Source: Lates calcarifer (taxonomy: Eukaryota > Chordata > Actinopteri > Centropomidae). From it: 64,000 nt of DNA. This document shows positions 35,792-48,345 of this stretch, piece by piece. The stretch lies in contig NC_066849.1 in the NCBI RefSeq assembly GCF_001640805.2, positions 1,870,404 to 1,934,403 on the forward strand, read 5' to 3'. The notes below the pieces were generated by a model. That model was not told the DNA's origin. It saw nothing but the letters and a program-made list of their open reading frames with translations, and made no database searches. The translations under genes were made by a program, and so were the position numbers. Position 1 is the stretch's first letter. The number at the start of each line of letters is the position of its first letter.

Positions 35792-37633
35792 TTCAAGATG
35801 TGTGTGTGGGGAGGCCACCAACTACTATGGTAATATTGGAAACCTTGCTGTCAGAGGAGGTGTAATGTGGGCTAAATATTCTACATTACAATAAAGGTAT
35901 GAAACCAACAGTGGGAAATTTAGATTCTAACCATTCTATTAAGAGATTTTAGCAGAGCTGTAACAGAAAAGGAAAAAGTCATTGTATTTCAATTACAATC
36001 TCCAAAATAGTCTTTGATAGATAGAGCTGAGCCTTTGTAATAGAGGAAGAAGATGATCTTGGGATGAATAACACAGTGAATTTATCCATTACATTAAATA
36101 ACACTCCATGGCTGTGTGTAATATCAAAATAATTACACAAATCCTTCATTGTAATGATTGTTATGTAGAAGAAACATTAAAAAGGACAGGGGAAGAACTG
36201 TATAGTTAAAGCATTCCAACAGTGTTCACGAGGAACTATGTACTGTTTGACTTTTATCTTTAAAGCTTTGGTAGAACAGGGTCTTAAACAGACTGCAGAG
36301 ATAAATAAGGTTTTTAACATATTGGATTCGAGAACAATCTTCTGACCTTTAAAGGAGAGAGTTAAAATAAAAGATGCCCATAGCAACTTCTCATGTTTCT
36401 TTAAGGACAGGGAGAGAGAGATACATGAAGAATGAGATGAAGAAACACTTGTAACTTTGTAAAGATATTTTGTCTGTTAAACTTAAAGAATATAGGTCTT
36501 TGTTCTAAATAGGAGCAGGTGATACGGATAAAATCTTAATGAATAGTTTTATAATTTGGCACAAATTGTAAGGAAAATGAGAATTGAGCTTCATTTACAC
36601 CCACAAAAGTATCCATGTATTATATTTATCTAAAAGTATACTCTTCAGCTGACCTCTCACTGACCAAAAGGCTCCCTATGCAGTTTTAAAATGTTAAAAC
36701 TGCATAGGGAATTAATTAATTCAAGTGCACCAGCTACACTGGCTCTGTTCTCTCTGAAATTAAAACTAAAGTATATATTATTAGCAACTTATTGACATTT
36801 ATTGGGCATTTTCTCAAATTTAGTGTCACCAAATTTGTTATTGTTGTATTTTTTAAGTTTATATGGTGACAGCAATATGTAATGTGTAATCATGCACTTT
36901 CTAAACTTTCTAGTTTCTATTCAGTTTAATTCAGATAATACTAGGATGTATGTTTTTTCATATCTAACACATCAAACTATCTAATGTTACTGATGCATAA
37001 ATTCAGTATATCCATAAAACAGCCCTGCTCATTCATTTACAACATTACCTAAAATGGTCTAATACAACAGCAATAAATACTGTCCACCATGATTCTTAGT
37101 TTATATAAAATATCATTATGTAATTTAGAAACACACTGGGAGCTGTGTCTTGAGTCCTGGTGATTAGCACAAAGTCTGATTGTGGTGGTCAGCTCTGGAT
37201 GTACATGTCTTGAACATTTTTTGATCTTGGAAAAGAAATGGAATTACAAATGATGCTGTGTTATATTTCCTTTTGACTCAGCATCATTTTAAATTGACAG
37301 AAATTACAAACTAAAGATGCAGAACTCCAGTGATGCTTCTTAAGAAAATAAGTGTTTCCATTAGACTTACTGGTCTGGTACATAATGTTTTGTGCACAGT
37401 TGGTAGGATATGTCAGTAATGTTAAATCTTACATATTTGTTGTTGGCCCATTTTTTTTAAAGCTAACACTTACAGAGAACAGAATAAAATACCATACAAT
37501 GAAATACAAGACTGTAATCCATGCTTTAGTGTGCAAATTGTACACAAACAGTCAAAGACATTCTCTAATCTGAGAATGGCTTTCCAATCCACTAAAAGGG
37601 TTTTTAGTGCGATTTCATTGTGTAAAAACACTG
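35792..37633. other. AT-rich non-coding stretch
   Basis: No gene or simple repeat of note except the perfect hairpin at 36673-36710, listed separately. This is one of the most featureless stretches of the window. Confidence 0.55.
36673..36710. repeat. perfect hairpin, 17-bp stem, 4-base loop
   Basis: TCCCTATGCAGTTTTAA (36673-36689) is the exact reverse complement of TTAAAACTGCATAGGGA (36694-36710), with AATG between. The stem has no mismatch. It is too short for a standard microRNA precursor. Candidate origins are a fold-back remnant of a small DNA transposon or a recent templated inversion at a replication or repair event. Confidence 0.93.
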
Positions 37634-37656
37634 ACACACACACACACACACACACA
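37634..37656. repeat. (CA)n microsatellite
   Basis: About eleven CA units. Confidence 0.95.
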
Positions 37657-37783
37657 TGCAGCAGCACCTTAACACCTGGTCTGTATGAGATGGCAGTTGG
37701 TCACAGATGTGCCCATCTGGCCTCCACTTTGAGTATATGCATGTGTGTTCATCTGCATGCATGCACATGTGTGTGTATGTGTA

Positions 37784-37807
37784 TGTGTGTGTGTGTGTGT
37801 GTGTGTA
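37784..37807. repeat. (GT)n microsatellite
   Basis: About eleven GT units, preceded by imperfect GT and GCAT sequence from 37741. Confidence 0.93.
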
Positions 37808-39599
37808 TGAGTGCCCTAAAAGAACAGTGAGTCCTAGAACAGAGCAGGATCACTCCACATTAGTAACCTCCTGAAAAACACCTGGGGGCTGGATTATGGT
37901 GTACAAGCATTTTGGCACAAAAAAGGGGAAAAAAAAGAAAATCTGAGATGAGACTATTGGGAGTGTTATTGGTGTTTGGGAAAGAGAGATAAAGGATGCT
38001 TGGATAGAGATACAAACACAGTAAAGAGGGACATTTTGGGTTACTGTGAACTTCATTGTAAATGTGTGTTCACTAAATTCTCAAGGTAAAAGCTTAGAAA
38101 CAGGGTTGTAACTATCATTCAGATCATAGGTCAGGATTTTGTCATGGGATCTTTATACTTTAAACATTCTGAGGAAGAATTTACAGTTACACATGAACCA
38201 CACAGAGTGGGTTTTGAATGTAGATTCTGCTATTTTTTTCTAACAAACATTTTTAAATTTTAAAATTTCTATTAGAAAGTGGTGTGTATTATTGCTGGTA
38301 TTTGATACAAGGACATTAGCCAAGGTTAGATGTCCTGTAATTGCTGATCTCTCAGTCAGCTGTTGGCTTATCAGGTAGGTAAGATTAACAGCAGTAAAAA
38401 AAGGATCACAGCTAACTTGCTCATTTAAAGCTACAGTACAATGCAACAACAGATTTTCAAATGTATTTTTATGTGTGTATCATTGTTCCCTAATGCTCTT
38501 AGCAGGTCTTATTCGTGCTTCCATTTCAAGTGAATAAGCCAACAGGAAATACACTAATACTGCTACCTGCTGCTCAATTTTGTCCAACGGGTCACAGCTG
38601 TCACTGACTTACTATTGAATAAACAGTGATGTGCTGAATAAAAATGAGCAGCACCTATGTTAAAGCAACTTGTTTCTGTGGCCTACAGTAAAATGTTTCC
38701 ATTAGCTCGGCCCATTTGTTGCTGTTCATTTTTGTCTGGCAAGCAACCAGCTGGCCTCCAATCAGTGTTGCCCCTCATACCAGGGGAAGACCACGGAATC
38801 AAGATTACAACCCCCATATGTGTAGCTCTATTGACTTTATTACCCTCCTGTCTTTCTGTAACCTTTAATTTTATTCTGTCCTTTGTGCTATTTTTCTACC
38901 AGGTCAGAACCACCTTTTTTCTTCCATCTTTTTTTCCCCCATCATCCTCGTCAGTATTCCTGTACCATTTCTTATTATTCTTCTTCATCACCTCCATCCT
39001 TTTCCTTAAACTCTGCAAATATCTTCCATTCCCACTGTTTTCTCTCTCATCTCTCCTTCCTCTTTAACCTCCATCCATTTTCTATTCTGTCATCTTGCTC
39101 AGTTTGAGGTCGACCCCTCCGTCTGTCTTTGGCTCTGTAGAGGAGGGGGAGGTGGAGGAGGGTGGCACTGACTCACCCTCCTTCTCTCGTTATCTCATTA
39201 AGATGGCTGTCAGAGCACACTGCAATTACCAAAGCCTCCACGCCACTACTCTGCCCTGCCTCTGCGTGTGTTTGCACGCATCTATGCATACAGTATAACT
39301 GTGCTGCATGCATCTGTGTCTGTGTATGAGCGTTCATGTATGAGTGTATTAATTGTACTGGGACTGGATATGTTTCATTTCTGACAGTCCACAGAGACCT
39401 GCCATGACCTGTCTGCCACATATAATACACTGTCCACAGAATACTGATCAAAGGTGCTTCTGAAATTGGCTTCTCTGTGTTCGTTTGCATATGAGACTAC
39501 CAGATGTTCACCGATCAGTGTTTCATGAATGCAGATGGTCATATCCTTCAAAATACCACCATGTAATACAAACAACAACACAGTGATGTGTAGGGTGAC
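37808..39599. other. non-coding stretch, pyrimidine-rich in part
   Basis: No gene is recognised. From about 38880 to 39090 the plus strand is strongly pyrimidine-rich (TTCTTCCATC, CTCTCATCTCTCCTTCC). The Phe/Leu/Ser-rich 136-codon frame there (38657-39067) comes from that bias. A GGAGGGGGAGGTGGAGG stretch lies near 39141-39162. Confidence 0.5.
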
Positions 39600-40270
39600 A
39601 TTATAATCACACTGCATGGTGTTACAGTTTGAAGCTAAGAGGATTTTTACTATTAGGGACCTATTTTCTTGGCGACGCAAGGTGCAGTACAAGTGGCGGT
39701 CTGACCTTGAAATTCCTTTTGCCCATCTGTGTGGTATTTTGGAGCCAAGCGCAAACCACAGGGTGCACTGGTAGGAGGAGAGGCGCAAACAGGTGGGAGG
39801 TTTATTCAAATGAAGAAGTGCAAAGTGAGTTGTTAGTATTTTGGTGGAAATATGTCTTAGTAAGTTTTCATTCCAATGGCTTTATACTATGCCCAAATGG
39901 AACTGAACCCCCTCTTGACTCCCCACCCTGTCAGCTTTCACACTAGTATTGTTATTCTGTACTTGAGTATCTTCACACTCCAATAAAGTAGGTGGTAGTA
40001 TGAACCCTAGCTGGTTTGTGATCTGCAAACAAACACAAAGAAGAAGAGTACATTACATCACATAAAATGGCAGATAACTTCCATGTTTTGGTACACTTGT
40101 TTTCACACCTGATGGGGAACCGTATACAAGTACACATGAACTGTACTCAAGACCAGCTTTTAAAGTGGACCCTGTGTGGTGCACAGTGTTCACACTAATC
40201 AAAAGAACAGGACTTTTGAGTCTAGTGTACCCAGCTCCTGTCCTGGATCCCTGATGTGTAGCTCTAGAAC
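39600..40270. mobile_element. candidate dispersed repeat(s) of unknown family
   Basis: Two blocks stand out. One is 39640-39850, with GGTGCAGTACAAGTGGCGG and AACCACAGGGTGCACTGGT. The other is 39935-40240, with TTTCACACTAGTATTGTTAT, GTGCACAGTGTTCACACTAA and matching CTTGAGTA/GTACTCAAG pieces in opposite orientation. The GC-richer, gene-free text and the inverted pieces suggest one or two old DNA-transposon-type insertions. No intact ends or coding are found. Confidence 0.3.
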
Positions 40271-40669
40271 ATTGTGACGAAGAAGCTAATCACTCCTTTG
40301 GGCTTATGAAAAGAAAAGGTCAGGAAACACATTGCCTTCATTTCAATTCCTTCCAGATTTACCAGGAAGGTGCACAGTCAAAAACAAATCGGCCACCTTG
40401 CTTGTCCTAAATAGGAGGTTGACCTCAGCAACAGCTACAACAACAGAGATAATGAACAAGATTTGGGGCCTTGAAATCACCATCAGAGACCACCATCAAA
40501 TTTGACAACAAAGGCTGAAAGAACAAACTAGAACAAGCTTGACACCAGTGTAGTGCCCAGTGTAGTCTACAAGGGGTTTTCTAAGTTCTTTATGGACTAT
40601 CCATTAAGGTCACACCACTCTATTATAATGAATTAATTGTCATGTTAATGAAACACTTTTTGTGACATT

Positions 40670-40912
40670 GTGACACATTATCATACTTGAAGTAGCAACT
40701 CAAGGATGGAAAGTCATGCCATAAAGGGATGCACTTGGTCAGCAACAATACACAGATAGGCTGTGGCTTTCAAATGAATGATCTGTATCAAGTGGCCAAA
40801 AGTGTGCCAAGAAAACTTCCCCCACATCATCACACAACTACAGGGCAGGTTGGGTCCATGGATTCATGCTGTTGATGCCAAATTCTGAACCTACCATCTG
40901 CGTGTGATGATA
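40670..40912 (-). mobile_element. Tc1/mariner-like transposase fragment, central catalytic region
   Basis: On the minus strand the fragment aligns with the middle of fish Tc1-like transposase: broken remains of the VRIWRQQHESMDPSCL, WGIFSWHTLGP and NATAYLSIVADHVHPFM regions and of the part leading to YFQQDNAP. On the plus strand this is seen as GGTCAGCAACAATAC, AGTGTGCCAAGAAAA and CCCACATCATCACAC. Small deletions and frameshifts are present and both ends are missing. It appears to be the same family as 2042-2490, but in the opposite orientation and covering a different part, so the two cannot be compared directly. Confidence 0.85.
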
Positions 40913-41599
40913 CGGAAAATAACTTTCTCGTGGTTTTATTGAAGCATTTGTAGTTTGTGTTAGGCAGGTGTGAATTCCACAGATGGGACTCTGGGTGTGA
41001 CCTCTGGTCTCTGGTCTGACAGTTGTGTGCATTGTATACATACTACATCCATCCAAGCCACCTCTTGGTGACTCTGTCAATAAATGTAGTGTTTCATTCA
41101 ATCAAGAAATATTTTACCTCTTAACATATTTGTTAATACAATACTTTGATAAATATTTATACTATATCCATATTTAATTTAATTATTTAGAATTGCTAAT
41201 ATTCTAATAATTAAAAAAGGGTAAGTTGACTCTTTAAAAGAAGGTGATTGTAGTATGTGTCTTTGATTGCATCTGTAAATTTGTGTTTGTATATAATTTC
41301 CACAATGCACAGTGCATATGTGAGTATGTTAGATGGGTCCAAAAAGGAAAAGTAAGAAGCAATTGTATCAAAGTAAGCAACATAATGCACAACAACACAG
41401 GGATAGTGATTTTATCAACAAACAACAAAAATGAATGTTGTAAATGGGCATTGCAATGTACAGTGAGTAAAACATGGTGTTGTAAGTAATGACAAAAATA
41501 CTATTAAAAGATTCTTAGAAAAGAGAGTAAGCAAGTCAAAACTAATAAAGTAGTTCAATCAGAAAGACTAAATGATGAGACCGCTATGAGGGAAACATA
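40913..41599. other. AT-rich non-coding stretch
   Basis: Nothing recognised. The first 190 bases may be unrelated flank or diverged transposon. Confidence 0.5.
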
Positions 41600-42200
41600 G
41601 AAAGGTGATTTTATTGAGACAAGCAGATTTTTGGCGATTAGACCCCGGCAGGAAGAGGATCGCTTTGGACAGCTGGCGAGCCTGGCCGAGGCTTCCGCAG
41701 GCCGAGAACTTCCCCCGGGGCCTAGACCTGGTGGTGGTGGTGGTGGAGGATGGACCTGAAGTTGGGGAGGTCTTCGTGGAGGGGACTCGATCTAGAGGTA
41801 GAAGGCAGTGTGAGGTGTCCGCAGATGGGTGGTGGAGGGGTGGAGGTGGGTCGTGCGGTTTCATTGTTGAAAGACAGCTGAATGACAGCAGGGAGAGAGA
41901 ACATTTTAAACTTTGACAGCTAACCAGTGATTGCTCGAGAGGCGAGCGTGCTTGGTTGTGATTGGCTGAGAGCAGGGGAGTGCGCGGATCAGTGAGGGAA
42001 TGAAGCGACAGATTTAAAGAGACAATAGGGGAGAGAGTCTTTCTGACTGAACTTCCGCTAAGCTTCATGAGAGATAATTGCAAAAAAGAAAAATGAAACA
42101 TCTTTAGATGTACAGTTAAAGTGAAATTAGATAATAACAACTGTGATACACTAATTACTGTATAACTGAGAATTATAGAATTATGGTAGAAAGACATCAA
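41568..42200 (-). other. CpG-rich island with a 210-codon open frame, CCAAT box and AATAAA; probable inserted element
   Basis: Between about 41630 and 42060 there are about 20 CpG dinucleotides, against near depletion on both sides. On the minus strand the order is CCAATCACAACC (CCAAT box, plus-strand ATTGG at 41961-41965), then a Pro/Ser/Thr-rich frame with a (ACC)n-coded Thr run (plus-strand GGT repeats, 41730-41746), then AATAAA (41610-41615). The frame spans 42200 to 41568 and is the longest in the window. No domain is recognised, and the low-complexity Pro-His-Ser composition argues against a real protein. A retroelement LTR or another repeat with its own promoter and poly-A signal fits best. 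Confidence 0.4.
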
Positions 42201-42739
42201 AATATGCCACCAGCAAAATGTGATATACTATATGTGGCACTAATAGCAGGATGGTGACTGGATGGTCTGCTGGCAGTCTCCCGCAGTGTTCAGGTGTCAG
42301 TCTGGGGAGGTGAGCTCATGCAGAACGAAGCTTGTTGGCCTCCAGTATCTGGAGGAGAGAGCTGAGATTAGAAAGATAGAGAAGGCAGAGAATTTGTTCT
42401 TCATCATTCAGACACCAATAAGCTTTTGAATGTAAATGTTAATGTGAGTATTGTTCACCTATAACACCTACAAGGAAAAAGTAATTAAACATAATTTAAG
42501 AAATTAAACAGTGATAATGCAAATGATTGTCAAACATACTCTACTGCCATAAATAATGATTTTGTATGCTATGATATGAATATTTTAGGAAACATATGTA
42601 TAATTGCAATCCACAGATTTTTGCATTGATAATGTGCAATCCCGGACTTTGAATTTGAAATAAATTGTGCAGAGTATTCCAAACTTACAAAAGATTCCAA
42701 CAGAATGGGTCTTAAACTTCCATTTCAGGATTTAGTGGG
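42201..42739. other. AT-rich non-coding stretch
   Basis: Nothing recognised. Confidence 0.5.
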
Positions 42740-43040
42740 GGTGATAATTCTGTGCATCTGAGTTTGGAGCCAGAGCCTTGACTGAGTCAGCGGTTCATTG
42801 CAGGTTTGATCTCGTTATACAGAATATACAGGCAGCTCAGAGAAAAGCGTCTGAGAAGGAATGAGACAGAGAGCTTGATGAAAGAGATTTATTTTGGGTT
42901 CAGATTTGATAACCTGTATTCAATCTTCTCTCCAGTGTCCTCAGCCAGGCTCTGCAGATGCTGTGTGCCTCTTTTTTTACTCCTCTTTCATAATTTCTTT
43001 TCAATCAGTTCCACCTGCCTTCTGTGATGGTGCTGAGATA
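42740..43040. promoter_or_regulatory. candidate conserved non-coding element
   Basis: Complex block with TGACTGAGTCAGCGG (AP-1/MAF-like TGAGTCAGC near 42783), GATTTATTTTGGGTTCAG and CTCAGCCAGGCTCTGCAGATG. It has a 73-codon plus-strand frame without a recognised domain. Regulatory nature is inferred from the motif and the texture. Confidence 0.22.
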
Positions 43041-44177
43041 AAATATTGGGCTGCCTCGAGCCTCTAAAGTGGTTTATTGCCGTAGAGACATGGTACAATT
43101 CTGCACTAAGACCCTAAGATAAAACACTAAAGAACCACAGCATACAAAGCTATATCAAATAATTTTCACACCCAGTTGTTAAACTAAACCATTGGACTAA
43201 TGATGCATTCAGATCACATGGACAACTCTTAACCTGAGCTTTTAGATGGTGAATACTACTAAAAACTTGGCAGCAACCCTGATGTTTTCTGACTGCCTGA
43301 TGTGATCAAAACACAGATATAGACAGATTTATCACAAGGTACTCTGAAGAGAGTGGTAGTTCAGTTCCATTTTGTATAACCCAAAACAAACCATTTTCTT
43401 TATGTAAAACATTTTGGGATTGATATGGTTAATATGCCACAGCACATTATGTACTGCATTTGGTTTTGCTCCAGAATATGACAAAGTCATATCCCACTGA
43501 CGATGTGGTGTTTGTCAAGTGCAATGTTGAAGATAATTATCAGTTATCATGTGACAGAGGGATGCGACTTTCACTGCAGTGATTCATCATTTCTTTTCTC
43601 AGATCCTAATAGAAAGGATATAAAAAAAAGAAAATAGGGAAAAAAAAAAGTCATGGAAATGACACCTGGGGGATGGATGCATCCATCAATACTAATAATA
43701 GATTTTTCATCATTAATCTCATCATGATTTGATTTAGTGTTTGAAAGGCAATAAAAACCCACTGAAAAAATAAACAACTTGATCTTAAATTGTAGCTTTT
43801 CAGTATGATCTAAAAGTTCCAAGGCACAAACTATATCTTTTTCCCATGAAACTTTAATACAGCACAACTGGCCACAACCAGTATCTAAAGTACAACAGGG
43901 GAAAACTGATCATTGTTGGTTTGTTCAAAAGTGAAAAAACCATTTGTTAGTAATTAAGTTAGTAGTTAGTATTAAAGAGCAGATAGCAGTGTTGCAGTAA
44001 CTCCAGTTTTGAAATGCCTAGAGCAGTAAAACATGTTTATACCAAATGGTAGTTGGCTTAGTTTTACTCCTATCAGTGTTCAAAGCAGCTGCATTCCAGG
44101 TACTAGTCACCATAACACCATATATGTTTTATTTTAGATTTACTTTTTGCATTTTTTGTTGCAGTTGGCCAATGTCA
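43041..44177. other. AT-rich non-coding stretch
   Basis: Nothing recognised apart from A-rich tracts at 43621-43649. Confidence 0.5.
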
Positions 44178-44236
44178 CCACTGGGATCAATAACATCTAA
44201 TTTAGTGTAATGTAATGCAACCTAATCTAATCTAAT
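44178..44236 (+). repeat. possible LINE tail with TAATC units
   Basis: CACTGGGATCAATAACATCT followed by a TAATGTAATGCAACCTAATC-like imperfect pentamer array resembles the GGGATCAATAAA-(short repeat) ends of fish LINEs. Very short, so uncertain. Confidence 0.3.
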
Positions 44237-46419
44237 GAAGTCAATTATAAACTGGTTGCTCTGTTTCTTGTTGCTCCTGACACAGCTGTAATCATCTGGC
44301 TGTCTTCAATAGAGGCAGCTTGCAGCCTCTGATGTGTTTTTCAACTAACTAGTAAATAAACACGAAAAAAAAAACAAACAAACAGAGCTGAGAGGCCAAG
44401 CAATGTCCTGCTGAGTTTCCATGGTGACTAGTTAAGAGCACTCTGTGGTAGAACCTTTTTTTTCCAGTTGATTTGCATTGCAAGCAGTGGGTCTCAGGGG
44501 GCTGTGGTTTCACTATACGTGCATATTATGTGTGTGCGTGTGTGTGTGCACATATGTGGATGAGTGACACCTCTGCCAGACATAGGAGGAATAACTTCAT
44601 GGTTAGTGTGCTGACAAAAAAAAAAAAAAAAAAACCACCCTCCTGTCACTCCTGACATCTTCAGTGTGATTGGGTTTTTGTAGGCGTCTTCTTTCTTTGA
44701 ATTCATTTTGCTCTGTTAAATTGCTCTACCGTGAGAACTGTATGCATGAAGAGGTTTGATTTTACTTGTGCACATTCTATATGAATTTTTATCACCATTA
44801 ACTTGTTGTTTGGAAACACAAGGGGAATTGTCAGGGTGACAAAACCACTTCCACTCTCATTCTGCAAACTGACAGGCTGACAAACCTACAGGTTAATTCT
44901 TTCTTTTCACATCAGTCATCACTGCATTGGTATGGTTTGCTTTATCATATTTTCCAGTTAAACACCATAATGAGGAAGCCCAGTCACAGGACCATCTTTC
45001 TTGTTTTTTTTATCAAAGCAAGTTCTTACATTGATTGAAACTGCCATTTGAACCTGAAATCAGTGTAAAAACTGCGTTCCATTATCAAAGATTTGATCTG
45101 ATGCAATATGCAGACTTAATTCATTCTTCAAAATCTATAAGTAGAGGAAACTCAGATTGAGTGTAACACATTCGCAACCAGTATGATATTGATTAGTATT
45201 ACAATATTTCCAGTAGCAGAATTTCCATCACATATCCCATAAGTAAAGGCCAAAAAATTAAATTAAAAGCCTATTCTATACATATACATATCAATGACGT
45301 AGTTGAGCAGTTGAGATAAATAAAGTATGACTTCTGAATTCTGCACACCATCCTAGCCCAACACATGAAAAATAAAGGACCAGTAATTGCGCACAGGAGC
45401 TCTACTTGTTGGCAGGGCTGTGAGCATTCAACAGAAGAGACGTAGGAGTGAGGGGAGGGATGAAAAAGGGAGGAAGGACGTGCTGGTATGAAATGCATCA
45501 AAAGCATTGTCGCTTTGCTCTCTTAAAAATGACCCTGTTACATGAGACATATGGTGGGTGTTGTGGTAGCACTGGCTAATAAAGAGGGTGAGAAGAAAAC
45601 CAGTGGAAAGACATAAAGGGTGAAAACTGGCAATTTGGAGAGAGGGAAAGACTATATCTGTGTGATGGAAGAGACTGAGTTAGTGAGAACATATGAGGAT
45701 ATCTAAAAGTAGAGAGGGAGGTAGAGAGAGAGGTGAGAGAGATCTAAACAAGAGGGAAATGACAGAGAGAGAATCATGGCTTATTTATAATCTCTGTTAT
45801 TCTCTGCCTTGATTCAGGCTCAGATCATACATTAGATCTCTCTGAAACAGGCTATGTTTCCTCTCCTCGCCCCTCAAACTCGACTTCTATCTTTAGCTGC
45901 CATCACTGTCCCAAATAGACTGTCTCTGTATTTCACTCTCTCTCACACAAACCTCCCTGCTGAAGAAGAAGAAAAAAAAAAAACTGAGAAAAAGCAAAGA
46001 TAGAGATATATTGTACATCCCTGGCACAGCTTTTATCTAAAAAGCACTTGCTGCCCACAAATAAATGCAGTTTGCTTACTTTTTGTAGTCATGGTTAAGC
46101 GAACTGTCAAAAGTCAGTCTTGGAAATCAGATCTGATTGGCTACTGCTGGTTTCCCTCCCACTGTATGATTGTTTAAAATGAAACATTCTCAGACCTGCA
46201 TTCTTCTCGCCATAAAAAAAAGTCTAAACCAAGGATCCTTCAATGTATATAAGTATTACTGCTGACTGAGAAGAGAGAGACAAAAGAAGCATCCAAACCT
46301 ATTTATTTCATTGTATAATACTGGATGAGATGTACACCACGTTTGTCTACATGTCTGATCAAGATACACTTAAAACAAAAGAGTCCTGTTGTAGGACATC
46401 TGTGCTAGCAGCTTACTGA
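44237..46419. other. non-coding stretch
   Basis: No gene is recognised. It contains GT sequence (44525-44548), a 19-A run (44616-44634) and a purine-rich stretch (45600-45775). Confidence 0.5.
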
Positions 46420-46740
46420 CCAAAGTAAGCACTTAGCTCTAGGGCACCTCTAGGAGGAAATCAGGTGACATAGTGACAAAGTCAATGTTAGGAGGAGTTT
46501 AGGGTGGATGTATGGGTCCACAGAACACAGGATTTTGATACGGGAGACTACTGTTCAGGTCCAGTTTGAAACCAATAGAGGTACAGTACATATTCAAACC
46601 CAAACCACAATCCTTTACTAAACCTAATCAAGTAGCTGTTTTTTTTTTTTTTTTTTTTGCTTAACCTAACCAAACCATGACATTCCATGAGCTTATCCAT
46701 TTCTACCACCAGCTATTTCAGGAGACCCTCCTGCAGGTAG
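46420..46740 (+). repeat. dispersed repeat family A, copy 1
   Basis: Contains GGATGTATGGGTCCACAGAA, TTTTGATACGGGAGACTACTG and TTTGAAACC, then an AAACCTAATC...CTTAACCTAACCAAACC tail interrupted by a 20-T run (46639-46658). The first part aligns base by base with 52771-52850. The shared GGGAGACT..TGTT core, GTTTGAAAC block and CCTAAACC-rich tail indicate a common, old interspersed repeat. Confidence 0.55.
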
Positions 46741-48308
46741 TGCCTTTAGATCTTACCACTATAATAGTAATTCAACTGCAAAGAATAATGATCAGACATA
46801 CGCAGTGTTTAGAAGTGACCTCATGTTGACTGAATAATTTATTTCTCTACTGTGCCCTATCACAGTTAGCATTAGTCAGTATTATTGTATGTGTTACCAT
46901 GCAGAAATATACAAACAAACAGCTCAGACACAAACAAGTATCCAAACTGATTTATACTGTATGTGTCTACACTCACTATATTTTACATTCCTCTGTGGCA
47001 TTGACTTGTGCCTCTCTCTCTTCCTGCATCCAGTTTTTGGGCATGTTAGCCTTTCCGTAGCTCTGGCATGCTCCAAGCTTCCCTGTAATAAAGGACAATT
47101 GACTTGAAACAGCAGCACCTCCCAGATCCATTATTGGTTGTGGACCAGGTGTGTGCATGCATTTGCATGGAAGTGTGTTTGCACCCTGTATACAGCAGCT
47201 GTAGTCAATGGGTCACCGGCCATCTGCTGGTTACAGTTGTCTGTCTGCCATGCTGGCATCAAGGTCAAATACTCACTTTCTGCTGCTGACCACACACATA
47301 CACACACACAGGCACACACACTCTCTTAGAACAGTGACACAATACTTTTAATTTTAATATGTTATAGTAAGCGCTATAATCCTCAAGGTCTCAGTTGTAG
47401 GTGATTTGATGGCAAATAGGTTTGCATTATGTTATTGATGCATGTTAATAATACAAATCCTGGGCTTCCATTCTAAATGATGACTCTCATGGCAGCAAAC
47501 ACACCGTGAGCTACTACTCTGTCAGAAATGCACTGCTAAGACACTAGTGCATCTATTTACATAACAGTGAGACAAACTGTGTGCTGAGAGGATTCATCAT
47601 GTTTTAATAGAAAAAAAAGACTAAAATAGACAGACGACAAGGTAACACTAAAAAAATGATCAGTGTTGTCTTCAGCTTTAAATAACAGGTGCACCAGGAG
47701 CTGCTTTTGTCTTCCACAGCACACACATGTATCATTTCCTCTGAATCCCTTGTGTATCCTGTGTGAGACTCCAGAGTGACTCAACAGTGAACACTATATA
47801 CAGAGAAAATCACAAAATATAGCAGGTGGCTGTTAATTTAATTCACTCCAATTCAGTTCAATTCACATTGCTAATTGTTGTGGCACAGCTTGAAGGACTG
47901 TAATTTAAATAAAGAGACAAATAAAGACCAACAGGAGTTTGGAATATGTTGACACATGTATAGGTTTAAATATGATATATGTTTAAATATAGATACATAA
48001 AAAGTAGATAACGGTTTTCAAAAAGGTGTTTCCACAGAAAATCCACATGGCAATGGAAGTGGGCGAGTTTTTCAAAATATCTTGGAGGATTAAGTGAGGA
48101 TATCAGCTGAAATCAATATGTACCAAACCCTCAGCCAAACACTTTGTAAGGGTGTGCACTCCAATATCTCTCCCTTTCTCTTTCTCTCTTTTTTTCTGCA
48201 GCTATCTCTCTCTATCACTCCATCTCCACAGCTCATCTTTCTCACCTAGGGTGCAGGCTGTTGCTAAGAGACAGATAGGGGAGTCGGTGTACGTATTAGA
48301 TATGCCTC
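46741..48308. other. non-coding stretch
   Basis: No gene is recognised. The segment about 47100-47280 is more complex (CAGGTGTGTGCATGCATTTG, GGGTCACCGGCCATCTGCTG), with a CA cluster after it (47292-47320). The direct copies of GTTTAAATAT near 47964 and 47981 are minor. Confidence 0.5.

Positions 48309-48343
<35 letters not shown>
48309..48343. repeat. (CTTT)n microsatellite
   Basis: About eight CTTT units: a homopurine-homopyrimidine mirror repeat able to form triplex DNA. Confidence 0.96.

Positions 48344-48345
<2 letters not shown>

Noticed and set aside
38657..39067. 136-codon Phe/Leu/Ser-rich plus-strand open frame resembling a membrane protein
   Set aside because: Hydrophobicity follows from the pyrimidine-rich DNA; composition is repetitive and no family is recognised.
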